64,000 nt of DNA from Eublepharis macularius (Eukaryota; Chordata; Lepidosauria; Squamata; Eublepharidae). Position 1 is the stretch's first letter, and every line of letters begins with the position of its first letter. This document shows, one piece after another, positions 34,964 through 45,754 of this stretch. The translations under genes and the position numbers were made by a program. The stretch is taken from contig NC_072797.1 in the NCBI RefSeq assembly GCF_028583425.1, positions 24,586,001 through 24,650,000 on the forward strand, in the 5' to 3' direction. The notes under the pieces are model-generated. The model ran no database searches. It saw only the letters and a list, made by a program, of their open reading frames with translations, and had not been told where the DNA came from.

Positions 34964-35087
34964 TGAGGGCCAAGCTACACATGACGAATGACACTTGAAC
35001 GGCAAGTGGATTGAGTGGAGGGCAAGTGAACAGGGAGAAATACACTTGCCATTCAAGTGTCATTCGTCATGTGTAGCTTGGCCCTCA
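34964..35087. mobile_element. Short palindromic MITE inside L2
   Basis: A 124-bp element with 36-bp near-perfect ends: tgagggccaagctacacatg on the left and catgtgtagcttggccctca on the right. It interrupts the L2 copy. Its GCCAAGCTACA core matches the ends of the elements at 7887 and 56391, although the interior differs. Confidence 0.85.
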
Positions 35088-35476
35088 GTCACCATGGCCA
35101 CCTGACTTTCTAAGGTGACTGCTGTGTCAAGCAGTAGTCCCAAGCTGCAAACCTGACTTTTCAAGGAGAATGTAACCCCATCTAAGTCCGAGGAGATGTC
35201 ACATTGCTGGTCAGCCTTTCTACTAACCCAGAGAACCTCTTTATTGCCAGGATTAAGTTTCAGCTTGTTCACCATCATCCAGCCAATTACTGACTCGAAG
35301 CACTGATTCAGAACAACAAGAGCATCCTTGGAATTACATGGAAAAGAAAGGTAGAACTGAGTATCAGCCACATATTGGTGGCACCACAGCCCAAACCTCC
35401 CAATGACCTCTTCCAGTGACTTTATGTAAATATTAAACAACATGGGGGGTAATATCGAGCCCTTTTATTTATTTAT

Positions 35477-35926
35477 TTTGTATCTGCATGACTTCTGATA
35501 TATGTTGGCTGTTGTTTGTCTTTGTATGTATCGATACAAAGACAAACTGCACAGATTAGTCCATGAGTTCTCCTCAGGGTATGAGCACACAAGTAATGAG
35601 GCTACATTTTTTGGGAGGGGGAAACCTATTTACAAGGGCCGTTTTCACACTACTAACCTGCTTCTGTAACGTTGCGAAACATCGCGCAAAAACCGCGGAA
35701 GATAGCGTCTTCTTGCAAGAGTTTTGCACATTGTCACGCAAAACTCTTGCGATATCGTGCAAAACTCTCGCGAGAAGACACTATCTTCTGTGTTTTTTGC
35801 ACGACGTTTCGCAACGTTACAGAAGCAGGTTAGTAGTGTGAAAATGGCCAAGATTTATAGGGCCATATAAAGACAAACATGAGCCAACACATATCAGAAG
35901 TCGTGCAGATACAAAAAACTAAAACT
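35477..35926. mobile_element. Outer inverted-repeat element enclosing another MITE
   Basis: The arms at about 35477-35530 and 35868-35920 are reverse complements: tgtatctgcatgacttctga on the left and tcagaagtcgtgcagataca on the right. Beside the left arm is a separate 34-bp hairpin (about 35512-35547) built from gtttgtctttgtat and atacaaagacaaac. The unit interrupts the L2 reading frame and itself contains the 213-bp MITE at 35637. Confidence 0.75.
35637..35849. mobile_element. 213-bp MITE with GGCCGTTTTCACAC ends and 3-bp TSD
   Basis: The ends are ggccgttttcacactacta and tagtagtgtgaaaatggcc. The arms are nearly fully palindromic (acctgcttctgtaacgttgc / gcaacgttacagaagcaggt). Flanking trinucleotides are aag on both sides. 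The 3-bp duplication and GG-start fit PIF/Harbinger-like elements, although that assignment is inference. The interior is unusually CpG-rich (gcgaaacatcgcgcaaa, ctctcgcgaga). Confidence 0.75.
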
Positions 35927-37979
35927 GGCTTACACTGTTTAAGACTTTACACAGTCTTTAAATGGTGTCAACTTACAATTGAGAGCAAACCTCAGTGTAG
36001 TGTAAGCTACAGATGCATATCTCTCCCAGCGTAGATTTGGGCCTACTCTCCGAGGTCCCTGATCTGACCATTGACTCCATAGGTCAGTGGCCATGGAGTA
36101 GAACAGGAATCCCCCAGTACCGCCTTCTGAGAACAGGTACCCTGGAAGGGCTTGAACCACCGTGCCCCTTAGTGCCAAGGCTGAAAGGGGTGACTCATCA
36201 GGATACCGTGGCAGATGGAACTGAGAGATCCAGCAGGACTAGCAGGGTCACACTTCCCCAGTCTCATTCCAGGTAGAGGTCATCACCCAAGGTGACCAAT
36301 ATGGTCTCTGTTCCAAATCCAAGCCTGAAGCCAGATCGGAACGGATCCAGAAAATCAGTCTTTTTCAAGAGCCCCTGGAGCTGAGAAGCAACCACCAGTT
36401 CTAACACTTTGCTCAAGAATGGAAGATTGGAGGCTGGCTGGAAGTTCTCCAGCATAGTAGGACTTAGGGCAAGTATTTTCAGCACAGGCTGATTTACTGC
36501 CTTCTTGAACGTGGGTGGAACAATTGAGCACAGGTTGTTCTCAAGATAACAACAGAAAGACTCTATGTTTAGCCGTTACTTGTTGAGTGAAAGAAGGATC
36601 CTGAAGAACTGTTACTAATAATGTTTATTTACTTTACTACTTCTGTCATTTGTAATTATTGTTTGTTTGGGTGATGGCCGAAACAAAACAAATGGCTTGT
36701 TTTGAGGGGGTACTGGAGAGAGAGAGCTATAAAACAGGACTGGGAGGGGCACAGCCCCCTATTTACTATGTTTCAAAGGTGCTGCTCCCTATTCTGCTAG
36801 ACTTGTACTCGCAAAGAATATTTTCTATGAGGAGGCATTCAAAAACAGCATGCTCTGCACACATCTTGATCAGCTGCGGCCCATTCGATCATCTCATTTA
36901 GTTCCAAATGTAGACCAAACCTATGTTAACTTTCTCAAGATGGAAGCACAGTCGTGGTCATCAAAAGGGCGTGCAGCAGGAAGTAGTCAAATCACTGTAT
37001 ATTCCTGAGATTTCTTTTATGATGGATTCTCATTACACCTGAAGTACTCATTCTAAGACCACTTTTTATGCTAGTCTTTACGAGACCATGATGTCTTTAT
37101 GTTGGACCAGTGAGCATTTTTTGGAATTTTGAGAAGGTGTAGTAGATGCCACAACAAAATGGCTACTCTCAGGGCTGGGGAGACCTATCATTAAACGTTG
37201 AGAGATGCCAAGCCACCTCATATCATGGAGGCAAATGTTTCCACATAGTTGTACACTGCTGACACAAAACCTCCTGGGGTCTTCTGAAGCACCGCATACT
37301 TCACTGAAGTGGAGGACAGCCAGGACTAGCTCTTTGCTTTGATGAAGAGGTACTTGGGGGGGGGGGACCAGAAACACACTGGGGAGTGCTATGCCATCCA
37401 CAGACACCACTTTGGGCATCATTGGTCTTAGCCATAAAAGAGATCTGGTCCCTCCAAGGTACTTCCCAGGGATGTTACATGACTGTACTCAAACCCCTTT
37501 CCAGGCCTGTGGCTTTCTGGGATGCTTAAGCAGAGAAAGGAAGGGCAAGACAGAACTGCGGGCTTCTCACTCACTCACTCTTTGGACCCTTTACTTGACA
37601 TCTGGCCCTCATCTGCTGTGGTGACATCCTAGGGAAACTGCAAGAAATGAAGGAAGTCGCTACTTCACTGCTCTCCTTCTATTGGTTGGATCCAGTCTTC
37701 ACTGTTTCCTCACCTGCCATTCGTTGCTGGTCTCCAAAATGTAGTATGTAGTTTGCCACTGACCTGGCTTTATAGGAGCAATCTCTGCTGAGACTAAATA
37801 CTCTATAAATATATGCAGCTCATTCGATCTTGTGACTTGACTGCTTCCATTTCTGTGGGTGGTAAGGCAGCACAGAAATGTTTGAAATAAATTTCTGATG
37901 CTGGTCTTTACTGATTAGTATCTGTATCTGCCAAACTCTGATTTTGTGCCTTTTCTCTTTCAGGCGGCATTGCCATATA

Positions 37980-38077
37980 GGCTAACAACAACAACAACAA
38001 CAACAACAACATTTGATTTATTTACCACCCTTCAGGACAACTTAATGCCTGCTCAGAGCAGTTTAAAAAGTATGTTA
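37980..38077 (-). repeat. SINE 3' fragment with (AAC)n tail
   Basis: A taacaacaac run is followed by gatttatttaccacccttca and ggacaacttaatgcctgctc. This is the reverse complement of the 3' end of the SINE family at 52030-52283. The copy is 5'-truncated. Confidence 0.8.
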
Positions 38078-38425
38078 TGCAAGTGGTCGGCCTGGCCTCC
38101 GCCATTTTAATAGCAGTTTTATATATGGTTGCTTGTGATATTAAAGATGTTCAGGCCTCTGGAGTTAATATGGCTGTGGTATTGCCACTAGAGAGCCTCT
38201 AACAGTTGCTGAGTCCTACCCGGGAGAACCTGGCATGCATGGAATGCTGCACAGGAATGCGGAGTGATTAAGAGGTGATTGGATTTGCAGTCCCACCAGC
38301 CCCACAGGAGCCCAGTGCAACAAAGGCCTCGCAGAGTCATCCCCACTTAACACGTTCCTTTCCCTTCTTCCGTGATGAGATCTCCTGTCCATGATTGAGG
38401 AGCTAATCAAATGATATTCATAAAT

Positions 38426-38720
38426 GGTTGTTGTGGGTTTTCCGGGCTGTATTGCCGTGGTCTTGGCATTGTAGTTCCTGATGTTTCGCCAGCAGCTGTG
38501 GCTGGCATCTTTAGAGGTGTAGCACCAAAAGACAGAGATCTCTCAGTGTCACAGCGTGGAAACTGAGAGATCTCTGTCTTTTGGTGCTACGCCTCTGAAG
38601 ATGCCAGCCACAGCTGCTGGCGAAACGTCAGGAACTACAATGCCAAGACCACGGCAATACAGCCCAGAAAACCCACAACAACCATCGTTCTCCGGCCGTG
38701 AAAGCCTTCGACAATACATC
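38426..38720. mobile_element. Inverted terminal-repeat-like retroelement (Penelope-like?), 13-bp TSD
   Basis: A 295-bp element made of two inverted arms joined at about 38540-38560. The left arm begins ggttgttgtgggttttccgg, and the right arm ends with the complementary ccagaaaacccacaacaacc plus an extra ttctccggccgtgaaagcc and ttcgacaatacat. It is bounded by a perfect 13-bp duplication, gatattcataaat, at 38413-38425 and 38721-38733. The right arm contains ctgaagatgccagcc...ggcgaaacgtc at 38595-38629, a hammerhead-like layout reported for Penelope-like terminal repeats. Confidence 0.75.
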
Positions 38721-39952
38721 GATATTCATAAATTTATACAGTTGTCCCTGGGAAAGTACAGTCCCCACCTAAAAACCATCCACTTAGCTCTGGTGGAATC
38801 CACTAACAAACTATCCCTTTTGTGCAGTACTAGAACATGTTCTGCATTTGCTTTCACACACCCCGGCAGCTACCAATCAAGGTGATCAACCCTTTTGTCA
38901 AACCCAGAACTGACCATTGGAGCCTTTGTTCTAACGGCTAGGTGGGCTCTTCTACCTCAGGGCACATTTTACCTATAAAGGTAGAGCCTTGGCCTCATTC
39001 AAATTGTGCAAGCTCCCAGGATGCTGCTCCCTTAGGGTCACTTCCCTAAGCCTTTCTCTCTCTTTGGATCCAAAGCACTGTTCCCTTGAGGTTTGCCCTG
39101 AGCCTCTTGCTCCCTTGGCTGAGGATGCTGGACGTTTGGAGCTCTCCCTCCACAGACTGGACCCCCTCTTCAGATGTCAGGAACGCATACATCCCTGCCA
39201 TTAATGTCTATGTGTTTTGCTGGCTATACTGAATTACTGCTGTTTTGGTTTGCAACTTCTACTGAGTTATTAATGTGCACTGTATTGGACGGAGGAGGCT
39301 TTGGTTATCAGTTATAAATACGTACTTTCATTTTTAACCAGATGTGTAATGAAACATGTAACTATTCTCACAGATAAAAATGACCTAACACTGTGCTGTG
39401 TCTAAAATGCTCTTATCAGTTCTCACATAGCTCTGGGATGTTCACGCCAGAATGCAACGGACCCCAGGGCGGGAAAATCTACCTATATCTAGTTAGTCTC
39501 TGTTTGAATGATCACTTCTGCCAATGACTGTCTTAAAGACCTTGTACTGATAGATCCTTAATAAAGTTACCTTAACCAAGACACTTGCATACTTGCTTGT
39601 ATGCAAGGGATTTTGGGATTGAGCTGCCAAGGACTGACACATCAGGATAGGTAGATATACTTACTCCCTCTCTCTATTCCCAATTTCTGGCTAAGCTTCC
39701 TAGGACTCTGTGTGTATGTGTTATTTTACCCCACCCCACCCCGTAACTCTGAGTGTATGTGCATGCAGCTTTGTTCTTTAATAAAAATTGTTGTTTGATG
39801 TTAAGCACCAGCCTCGTTTGTTATAAAGGGAAGGGACCCCATAGAAGTTGCTGATAGATCCCTGTGGTTACCGGCCTCTTGCATAGCCATTCTTCTTGCT
39901 TGCTTATTCCCCCCAAAATCATTTTATTGCAAGGAGACCAGTTCCGGTAACA

Positions 39953-40128
39953 GTTATTATTATCCCCACAACAGTCACCCTGTGAGGTGGGTGGGGCTGA
40001 GAGAGCTCCGTAGAGCTGTGACTGACCCAAGGTCAGTCAGCTGGCTTCAAGTGGAGGAGTGGGGAATCAAACCCGGTTCTCCAGATTAGAGTCCCGTGCT
40101 CTTAACCACTACACCAAACTGGCTCTCT
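39953..40128 (-). repeat. tRNA-derived SINE, minus strand, well preserved
   Basis: It starts ttattattatccccacaaca and ends gggaatcaaacccggttctc and cttaaccactacaccaaact. The last two blocks are the reverse complements of a B box and an A box (tggtgtagtggttaag). It is nearly full length at its tRNA-like end. Confidence 0.9.
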
Positions 40129-40617
40129 AGAAGAAGCAATAGGCTAAACATGGTAAGGGCACATGTCTGGGGCAAAGAAATCCATAAGCAGATTGCTACA
40201 GTTGATAAAACCCATAAGACCTTTAATGTTTTCTGGATCACAACACATCTGAGAAAGAAATCTACAGAAAATAAAAACACAGAAATAATCTCCTGACAAC
40301 TCTGTTGAATAAAAATGTACTTTGTATAGCTTAGTCAAGGGTTTCAGTGAACTAATATCTCAGAATACAGTGTATGAAATAAAAACCTCGTTTTACAATA
40401 CATAAATTACATTCATGATGGTTTAATTAAGAAGACAAGAAACAATGAACAGAAGCTTTTATCAACTGATTGCCATTATAGAACTGTTTAATTTCTACAA
40501 AATTTCTAAGGTCTTCTACACATGTACTCTTAGACAGAGCAATATTATACCTGCAAATAGGTTCTGAGTGTGTGGTTCCAAATCAGGTACAGCAGCTACA
40601 GATGTGCACAAATAGAA

Positions 40618-40848
40618 ATCTGGGCATGAAAATACATAGGTTGGAAGCTGCTTTATACTGATTCAAATCATTAGTCCACCAAGGTCAGTATTGTCAGCTC
40701 TGATGGCCAGTGACTTTCCAGGATCTCAGGAAGCGGTCCTTCACATCATCTGCTATCGGATCCTGGAGATGCTGTGGTTTGTACCTGGGACTTCCTACAT
40801 GCCAAGCAGATGCTCTTCCACTGAACTATGGCTCCTCCTCAAATAAAT
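40618..40848 (-). repeat. tRNA-derived SINE, second family
   Basis: It reads tgctttatactgattcaaat, ccaaggtcagtattgtc, gtggtttgtacctgggactt and tgctcttccactgaactatgg. The last block is the reverse complement of a tRNA-like ccatagttcagtggaagagc head, distinct from the ggtgtagtggtt family. Confidence 0.85.
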
Positions 40849-41389
40849 CAGTGATTGTGCTGATCAGCCATTTGGACAGATGAGAAGGGAAGTTGGATTT
40901 ATTCTGTCCCTGCTACAGCCTCTCCTTAATAGTCGATCCACGCTATAGTTGATTAACTGTCAGAGTTGTATACACATGTGCACCTGCCCATTTATTCTTG
41001 AAACCTTGTTATTTGAAATATATTATGGAGTGTTCATTGTCACCCCAAATAGCTTGGTATTATCAGTTGAATAATTTAATGGGAATCTTTCCTGCACGGT
41101 ACCAAAAAAATTCACAATGATTTTATGCAAGGACAGTCTTTAGCACTGATGAAAGCTTATAACAGAGATAGGCAGGTGGAAAGTTGGGTTTTAATATTTT
41201 AAAGTTTCTTCAGTCAGGATAACCGCATGCTAACCTTCCCAAGGACATCTGAAATTTTTAATAGTAAACAATTCCCTTCAAAATGCTTGCTGTTAGTTTT
41301 ACTGGGAAGGAAGAGATAGATCAAAGGGAAAGAGATGGTGTGTGGGTCATAGCAGAGAGGTCTCCAATTTATTCCTATGTATCGGGGGT

Positions 41390-41594
41390 AGGGTTGCCAG
41401 CCTCCAGGTAGTGGCTGGAGATTTCCCGGAATTACAACTGGTCTCCAGGCCACAGAGATCATTTCACCTGGAGAAAATGGCTACTTTGGGGGTGGACTCT
41501 ATGGAATTATGCCATGCCAAGGTCCTTTCCCTCCCCAAACCCCACTTTCTCCAGGTTTCTCCAGGAATTTTCCAACTTGGAGCTGGCAACCCTA
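41390..41594. mobile_element. MITE-like repeat with AGGGTTGCCAGC ends
   Basis: It starts agggttgccagcctccagg and ends ttggagctggcaacccta, forming inverted ends, with a cccggaattacaactggtc block inside. Partial copies lie at 50702, 56614 and 13917. The target duplication is unclear. Confidence 0.7.
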
Positions 41595-41890
41595 ATTGAG
41601 GGTGATTTTTATTTGGTACCTGCTCCTGGAAAATCTTTTTATTTTGCCTTTGGCGGAATATTGGGAATGGTTTTTAAAATGCTACTCATTTTCCCAGTTT
41701 CATTTCCTATTTCTATAAGTTAAATCTATGAAAGAGACAGAGATGCAACACGTGTACATCTAGTAAACTTACATGCACATATTGCAAACAAAATGCCACC
41801 CCATTTAAGTTGTTGAATGTGTTTGAATTGAAACTGCTCAACAATAAGTAATGACACAGCCAGAGTTTGGAATGGGAAAGTTCAGAATGA

Positions 41891-42036
41891 GTGATTCCGC
41901 ACACGTTGGATAATGTACTTTCAATGCACTTTATCAATCGTTTGAGGTGGATTTTTTATTCCGCTCATGAAAATATCCGTTCCAAATGATCTATAAAGAG
42001 GATTGGAAGTACATTATCCAACATGTGCAGAATCAC
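41891..42036. mobile_element. 146-bp palindromic MITE, GTGATTCCGCACAC family, copy 1
   Basis: Left end gtgattccgcacacgttgga and right end tccaacatgtgcagaatcac are inverted. The interior reads caatgcactttatcaatcg, tgaggtggattttttattcc and ttccaaatgatctataaaga. It is about 90 percent identical by eye to 60829-60973. Confidence 0.9.
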
Positions 42037-42732
42037 TCAATATGAACTTTCTCAGTTCTAAACTTTCATGCTAATTATGATCGGAGCCCAAACTTCTATG
42101 AACTTTGGGCTCTGTTTGTAGTTGGCTCAGCTCTAAGTCCAGCATTAAACTTCCCTTGATAAAACTGCCCCTTCCTTTTCCTGCTGAAATGTAATCTGGC
42201 AGTAGTGGTGGTAATCAGAAGGGCTGCTGCTGCTGCCTTGCATTAGACAGTAGCAGCATTACAAGTGCCAAGACCAGCATCAAAGACATCAGGGTCTCTA
42301 GGAACAGAGATTCCCCAGGGCACCCCCCTAAGCCTCAAATATTTTAGGAAACTACCAGCAATATTACTGAAGTTTGTAATTCCATGGGTTGCGCTAGAAA
42401 TCTCAGCAACTTGTAAAGCTTACCTTATTATGGCCCTCTAAATTCTTCTATAGTTTGGATTTTCCTCTGAGGCAGAGATGAACTCTCCCCTTCCCTCTGG
42501 CTACTATGCTAGTTGGTATCATTATTATCTTCTCTCTGCCCTTCATCTCCAGAGCCTAGAATGCTGCTGTTCACATTCTGGGCACATGGGGAGATCTCTA
42601 TAACCTGAGAGGGCTAAGACGCCAGCAGCAACAGGAATCATCAGATAAGAAGGTTAGAGGAACCACAAATTGGGGCAGGCAATCTGCCCCCAATCTGCGC
42701 CAAGCCTGGGACAATTCTTCCATCCCTAGAAA

Positions 42733-43180
42733 CAGGGCTAGTCCCAGGTTTTGGGGTCCCTGGGCAGAAAGTGCTCAGCACCCCCATGCCCACTACTAGC
42801 CCTCCTTCTTGCCTTCCCACCCACATAACCTGTATGTGGCATCCTTCCTTTGCCCACCACCTGCTATCACAGCTGCCCACACTGTCTGCACGCCCATTCC
42901 CCACTGGTGCAGGGTTATGGGTGCAGCTAGAAGTGCCACTGCCATGGCCACCAGGAATGCTGATGCTGTGTGCACCGCTCCCAAGCCCTTCTCCAGCAGT
43001 GCTAGGCAGCATGTGCAGCTGGAAGTAGAAGTCAAACATCACTCACGAGCAGGGAGTGGAAGGGCGTGAGTGCATGCATCAGAGGAGATGCGTGAGTAGA
43101 GGGTCAGCAGCAGTGAGCCCCACCAGAAGCCACAGGCCTTGGCAGCTGCCCCACTTCACCATGTGCTGACACCGGCCCTG
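42733..43180. mobile_element. 448-bp hAT-type element
   Basis: It begins cagggctagtcccagg and ends gctgacaccggccctg. The flanking 8-mers cctagaaa (42725-42732) and cttagaaa (43181-43188) differ at one base. The GC-rich interior is open on both strands (133 codons on the minus strand at 42641-43042), without any recognisable domain. Confidence 0.75.
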
Positions 43181-43500
43181 CTTAGAAACTACATTTCCCA
43201 GCAGTTTTGGGGGGCCTACAACACTGCTGCTGTTTAATCAAGGTGGCTGCCTGCTGAGGCATGTAGAGGCTTTGGAAGACTAGAAGTGTTAAGTTAGTCT
43301 GAGAGCACAACAAAAACAATTTCAAGGCTGGGTCAAAGATCAGCTCTGTAGAAATTAAGTTCAAGGGTAAGCAGAAGTGAAGTAAAGGTTAGGCCTGAGA
43401 CCATGATCCAGAGCAGACAAATGAAAACAGCCAGAGATCAAGACTTAACAGTTTAGCGATTGCTTAGGCTGAAGGGCACAGTCCAGCTTTATATATCCAG

Positions 43501-43712
43501 GGCTGTTTCCACACGTCTCTCCCGTCCCCTCCAGAAAAATGGCGCAAAATTTCATAGTGCAATTTTCCATCATGAATTTGCTTCATGGTGCATTTTCTGA
43601 TGTCATTGCGCCATGAAGCAAAGTCATATCGGGAAATCATGCCATGAAGGCGCATTGTTCTGTAATTTTTGCGCCATTTTTCGGGAGGGGGAGAAGATGT
43701 GTGGAAACGGCC
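43501..43712. mobile_element. 212-bp MITE with GGCTGTTTCCACAC ends and 3-bp TSD
   Basis: Ends ggctgtttccacacgtct / gtgtggaaacggcc, flanked by cag on both sides. The interior carries repeated inverted caaaatttcatagtgca-like and ggcgcaaaa / tttttgcgcc segments. It matches the length and termini of 35637-35849 but not its interior. It may lie in the FYB1 3' UTR or just beyond it. Confidence 0.75.
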
Positions 43713-44684
43713 CAGGCTAGATCTTACTGGACCTTCCAGTCAGTTGATCTTTGCAGCTCTCATCGAATCCCTCAAGGCAAACTGTACTTCCTCTACTCTC
43801 TAGGGTAGGTTGAACCAGTCATGGCCCTGGCTCTGATGGGGAACAGAGCGGGGCTCTGCCGCTGCTGGCCCCAGGTTTGAGGTTTGAGCTCCCACAGCAC
43901 TTGGCAGCAGTTTTTTCTCATTGGCACTGTCAGTGGTTATGTTTGGTTAGGTTAGGGGGAAGCATAGTGGGAAGTTTGCAGTTTTGGATGTGGGGAGAGG
44001 AGGTCTTCAGGCCTCCGGATCATGCTCAGAGGAGGACGTTTCCTGATCAAGGTAAGATCTGCCGCTCGGTCAGAAGAGGCCCATAGAAATGAACTAACAG
44101 AGACACAATTTGTATCAATATCAGACCAACTTGTTTTGTGTGAATTGACCCCAGGAATGCTTACCCTTCACTGTTAAAAAGTACAACTGAATCCATTGTC
44201 TCGTCAAATATTAAGTTTACAAAACAAAAAAATGGTTACCATCTCCTTCAGAAACCAGGACACACTACAGAAGAATAAACGAGCAGATACAAAGAGGTGA
44301 AACGGGCGGGATTGTGTTTGCATGCCTTATGCCTCAGACCTCTGATTTGACAACAGGAGTATTAAAAATACCCCAAAACCTTGATTTTTCATATGTGAAA
44401 TGTTTGTCAGTGCACCCTTAGTAAAAGAAACAGTTTGCAAAAAGAAAACCCGATAATTACCCCATTGATTTATCAGTTTCCTACTCTGTATCAACTGGAT
44501 ATGGAAATGGTTCAGTGTCTTGGACACAATCAAGAAAAACAGGGGCACAGCTCATGCCTCCATTGGGAGACCTGCCATGTAGTTTGGAAACAGGATTTAC
44601 CAGTGTGAGTAATAAAGGGTCTCCCTGGCACCAGCCTGCTGGATATTCAGAGAAGATGGTATTCATGTTGGAAGAAAACTGCAG

Positions 44685-44707
44685 TTAATCATTATCATAT
44701 ATGCAAT
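44685..44707 (-). CDS. FYB1: FYB1 last coding exon (stop)
   Basis: The last 23 coding bases of FYB1 (ADAP, SLP-76-associated phosphoprotein), a haematopoietic adaptor linking T-cell receptor signalling to integrins. After a ctcctctag acceptor the exon reads AT TGC ATA TAT GAT AAT GAT TAA. With the G carried over from the previous exon this gives DCIYDND and stop, matching the conserved vertebrate FYB1 carboxy terminus (CIYDND). The 3' UTR extends toward lower coordinates. By eye there is no AATAAA on the minus strand down to about 43240. The first variant signal, ATTAAA, is at 43233-43238, so the UTR end is uncertain. Confidence 0.93.
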
Positions 44708-44845
44708 CTAGAGGAGCAAAAAGAAAAAAAAATCATTATTGTATTTTGACAATTTCTTACATATTGTAAATAAAAACAGATATGCAAGGGCTTCAGTTTA
44801 TTTCATGTTGAATTATTATAATTTGTTTTGAAATACATAACTTAC

Positions 44846-44877
44846 CTTCACCAATATCATCGTAAATTTCTTCATCA
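44846..44877 (-). CDS. FYB1: FYB1 penultimate coding micro-exon
   Basis: A 32-bp exon after an attttcag acceptor, ending GGTGAAG|gtaag. It completes a split Asp and encodes DEEIYDDIGE, then the first base of the next Asp. The EIYDDI tyrosine motif lies just after the C-terminal helical SH3 domain and is conserved in vertebrate FYB1, where YDDV/YDDI sites serve SH2-domain partners. The acidic context is typical of the family. Confidence 0.94.
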
Positions 44878-45068
44878 CTGAAAATTTAGAAACAAAAAAA
44901 ACCCTTTTAGTTATTTTCCTATATATATTCTAAGTAGATTCCAAATGTTGGTAATATGGGGTGAAGAACTATTCTGTGCTTGTTTAACCGGGAAAAAGTA
45001 TTTCCGAGTTCAATGGGTCTTACTCCCAGATTAGGATTGTAGACTTAAGCACAGTTATGTGGTTTAGA

Positions 45069-45276
45069 TCCAGAGGAGTTAGCCGTGTTATTCTGTAGTA
45101 GCAAAATAGTAAAGAGTCCAATAACACCTTTAAGACTAACCAACTTTACTTTAGCATAAGCTTTCAACAACCACAGCTCTCTTTGTCAGATGCTGACGAA
45201 GAGAGCTGTGGTTCTCGAAAGCTTATGCTACAGTAAAGTTGGTTAGTCTTAAAGGTGCTACTGGACTCTTTACTAC
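45069..45276. mobile_element. Foldback element with intact CTGACGA...GAAA core, 14-bp TSD
   Basis: A 208-bp element in the FYB1 intron between the two micro-exons. Flanks ttatgtggtttaga (45055-45068) and ttatgcagtttaga (45277-45290) agree at 12 of 14 bases. Arms: gagtccaataacaccttta / taaaggtgctactggactc. In the right arm ctgacga (45193-45199) is followed by a 6-bp stem (gagagc/gttctc with a tgtg loop) and gaaa (45217-45220). Confidence 0.8.
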
Positions 45277-45720
45277 TTATGCAGTTTAGAAGCCGTTCAA
45301 ATATTTGAAATGATATTTCCAAAAATAAAACTTGAAGAAAAAAGAGACTGGGCAAAAACCAGAGACGTTATCCTGCACTAATTCCATTGGACAGGAACTG
45401 GCCTGCCACAGTAGTGGGCATTTCAATGGCAGACATATTACTTCCATTACATTAAGCCCAAGAATGCTGACTATGAAGGCTAGCCGTGGTCAACCATTTC
45501 TATGTCAAAAGGGATTTTTAAAAACACACTTGGCTTGGAAGAAATACATCTGTTTGCATGATTTTTTAAAAAGAAACAGATGTTTTAAAAGTATTTTATT
45601 GGGGGGAGGGGGAAATTATTTGTTGGCCACACCTTAAAAATAGTAATTGCAGTTTCACAGGCCTTGGAAATGGTCTGCAATATAAAGCTTTAAGATTTTG
45701 TTTAAAAAAGTAGCACTTAC

Positions 45721-45754
45721 TCATCCACTAAGCAGCTTTTCGGGACGTAGCCAT
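45721..45754 (-). CDS. FYB1: FYB1 micro-exon, end of C-terminal hSH3 domain
   Basis: A 34-bp exon after a attttacag acceptor, ending GGATGA|gtaagt. Joined to the upstream exon it reads GKYGYVPKSCLVDD. YGYV is the final strand of the C-terminal helically extended SH3 domain of FYB1, where human has YGYVLRSYLADN as I recall it. The split Tyr codon (T|AT) and the split Asp codon (GA|T) both close, which supports the call in spite of the small size. Confidence 0.94.

Larger units (their letters stand above)
34216..36500 (-). mobile_element. L2-type LINE, decayed, with nested insertions
   Basis: A minus-strand non-LTR retrotransposon. Reading 5' to 3' it shows NLPFLSKVLELVVASQLQ and DPFRSGF near 36420-36300, an insertion block (about 35477-35926), then MLFNIYIKSLEEVI near 35443, QYVADTQFYLSF (a degenerate form of the YADDTQ palm motif) near 35370, and NKLKLNPGNKEVL. 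DYCNVLELGLPLKLVQKLQL follows near 34850, and the tail is AT-rich at 34216. It carries stops and frameshifts, and the catalytic YADD reads YVAD, so it is dead. A palindromic MITE sits at 34964-35087. Confidence 0.8.
30421..44684. other. Intergenic region between RICTOR and FYB1
   Basis: About 14 kb with no recognised exon. It contains SINEs, L2 fragments, several MITEs, one terminal-repeat-like retroelement with a 13-bp duplication (38426-38720), an (ATC)n run and a hAT element. The FYB1 3' UTR occupies part of the upper end. I saw nothing nameable at about 31200-32640, 36500-37980 and 38740-39950, although the last has two AATAAA-bearing stretches. Confidence 0.75.

Noticed and set aside
39340..39800. 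Possible solo LTR with AATAAA at about 39560 and 39780
   Set aside because: A TG...CA span can be drawn, but I could not find matching target duplications or any retroviral coding remnant nearby. The evidence is too weak to list.
42641..43042. 133-codon minus-strand frame with overlapping frames on both strands
   Set aside because: It is within a 448-bp hAT-type element with GC-rich, stop-poor interior.
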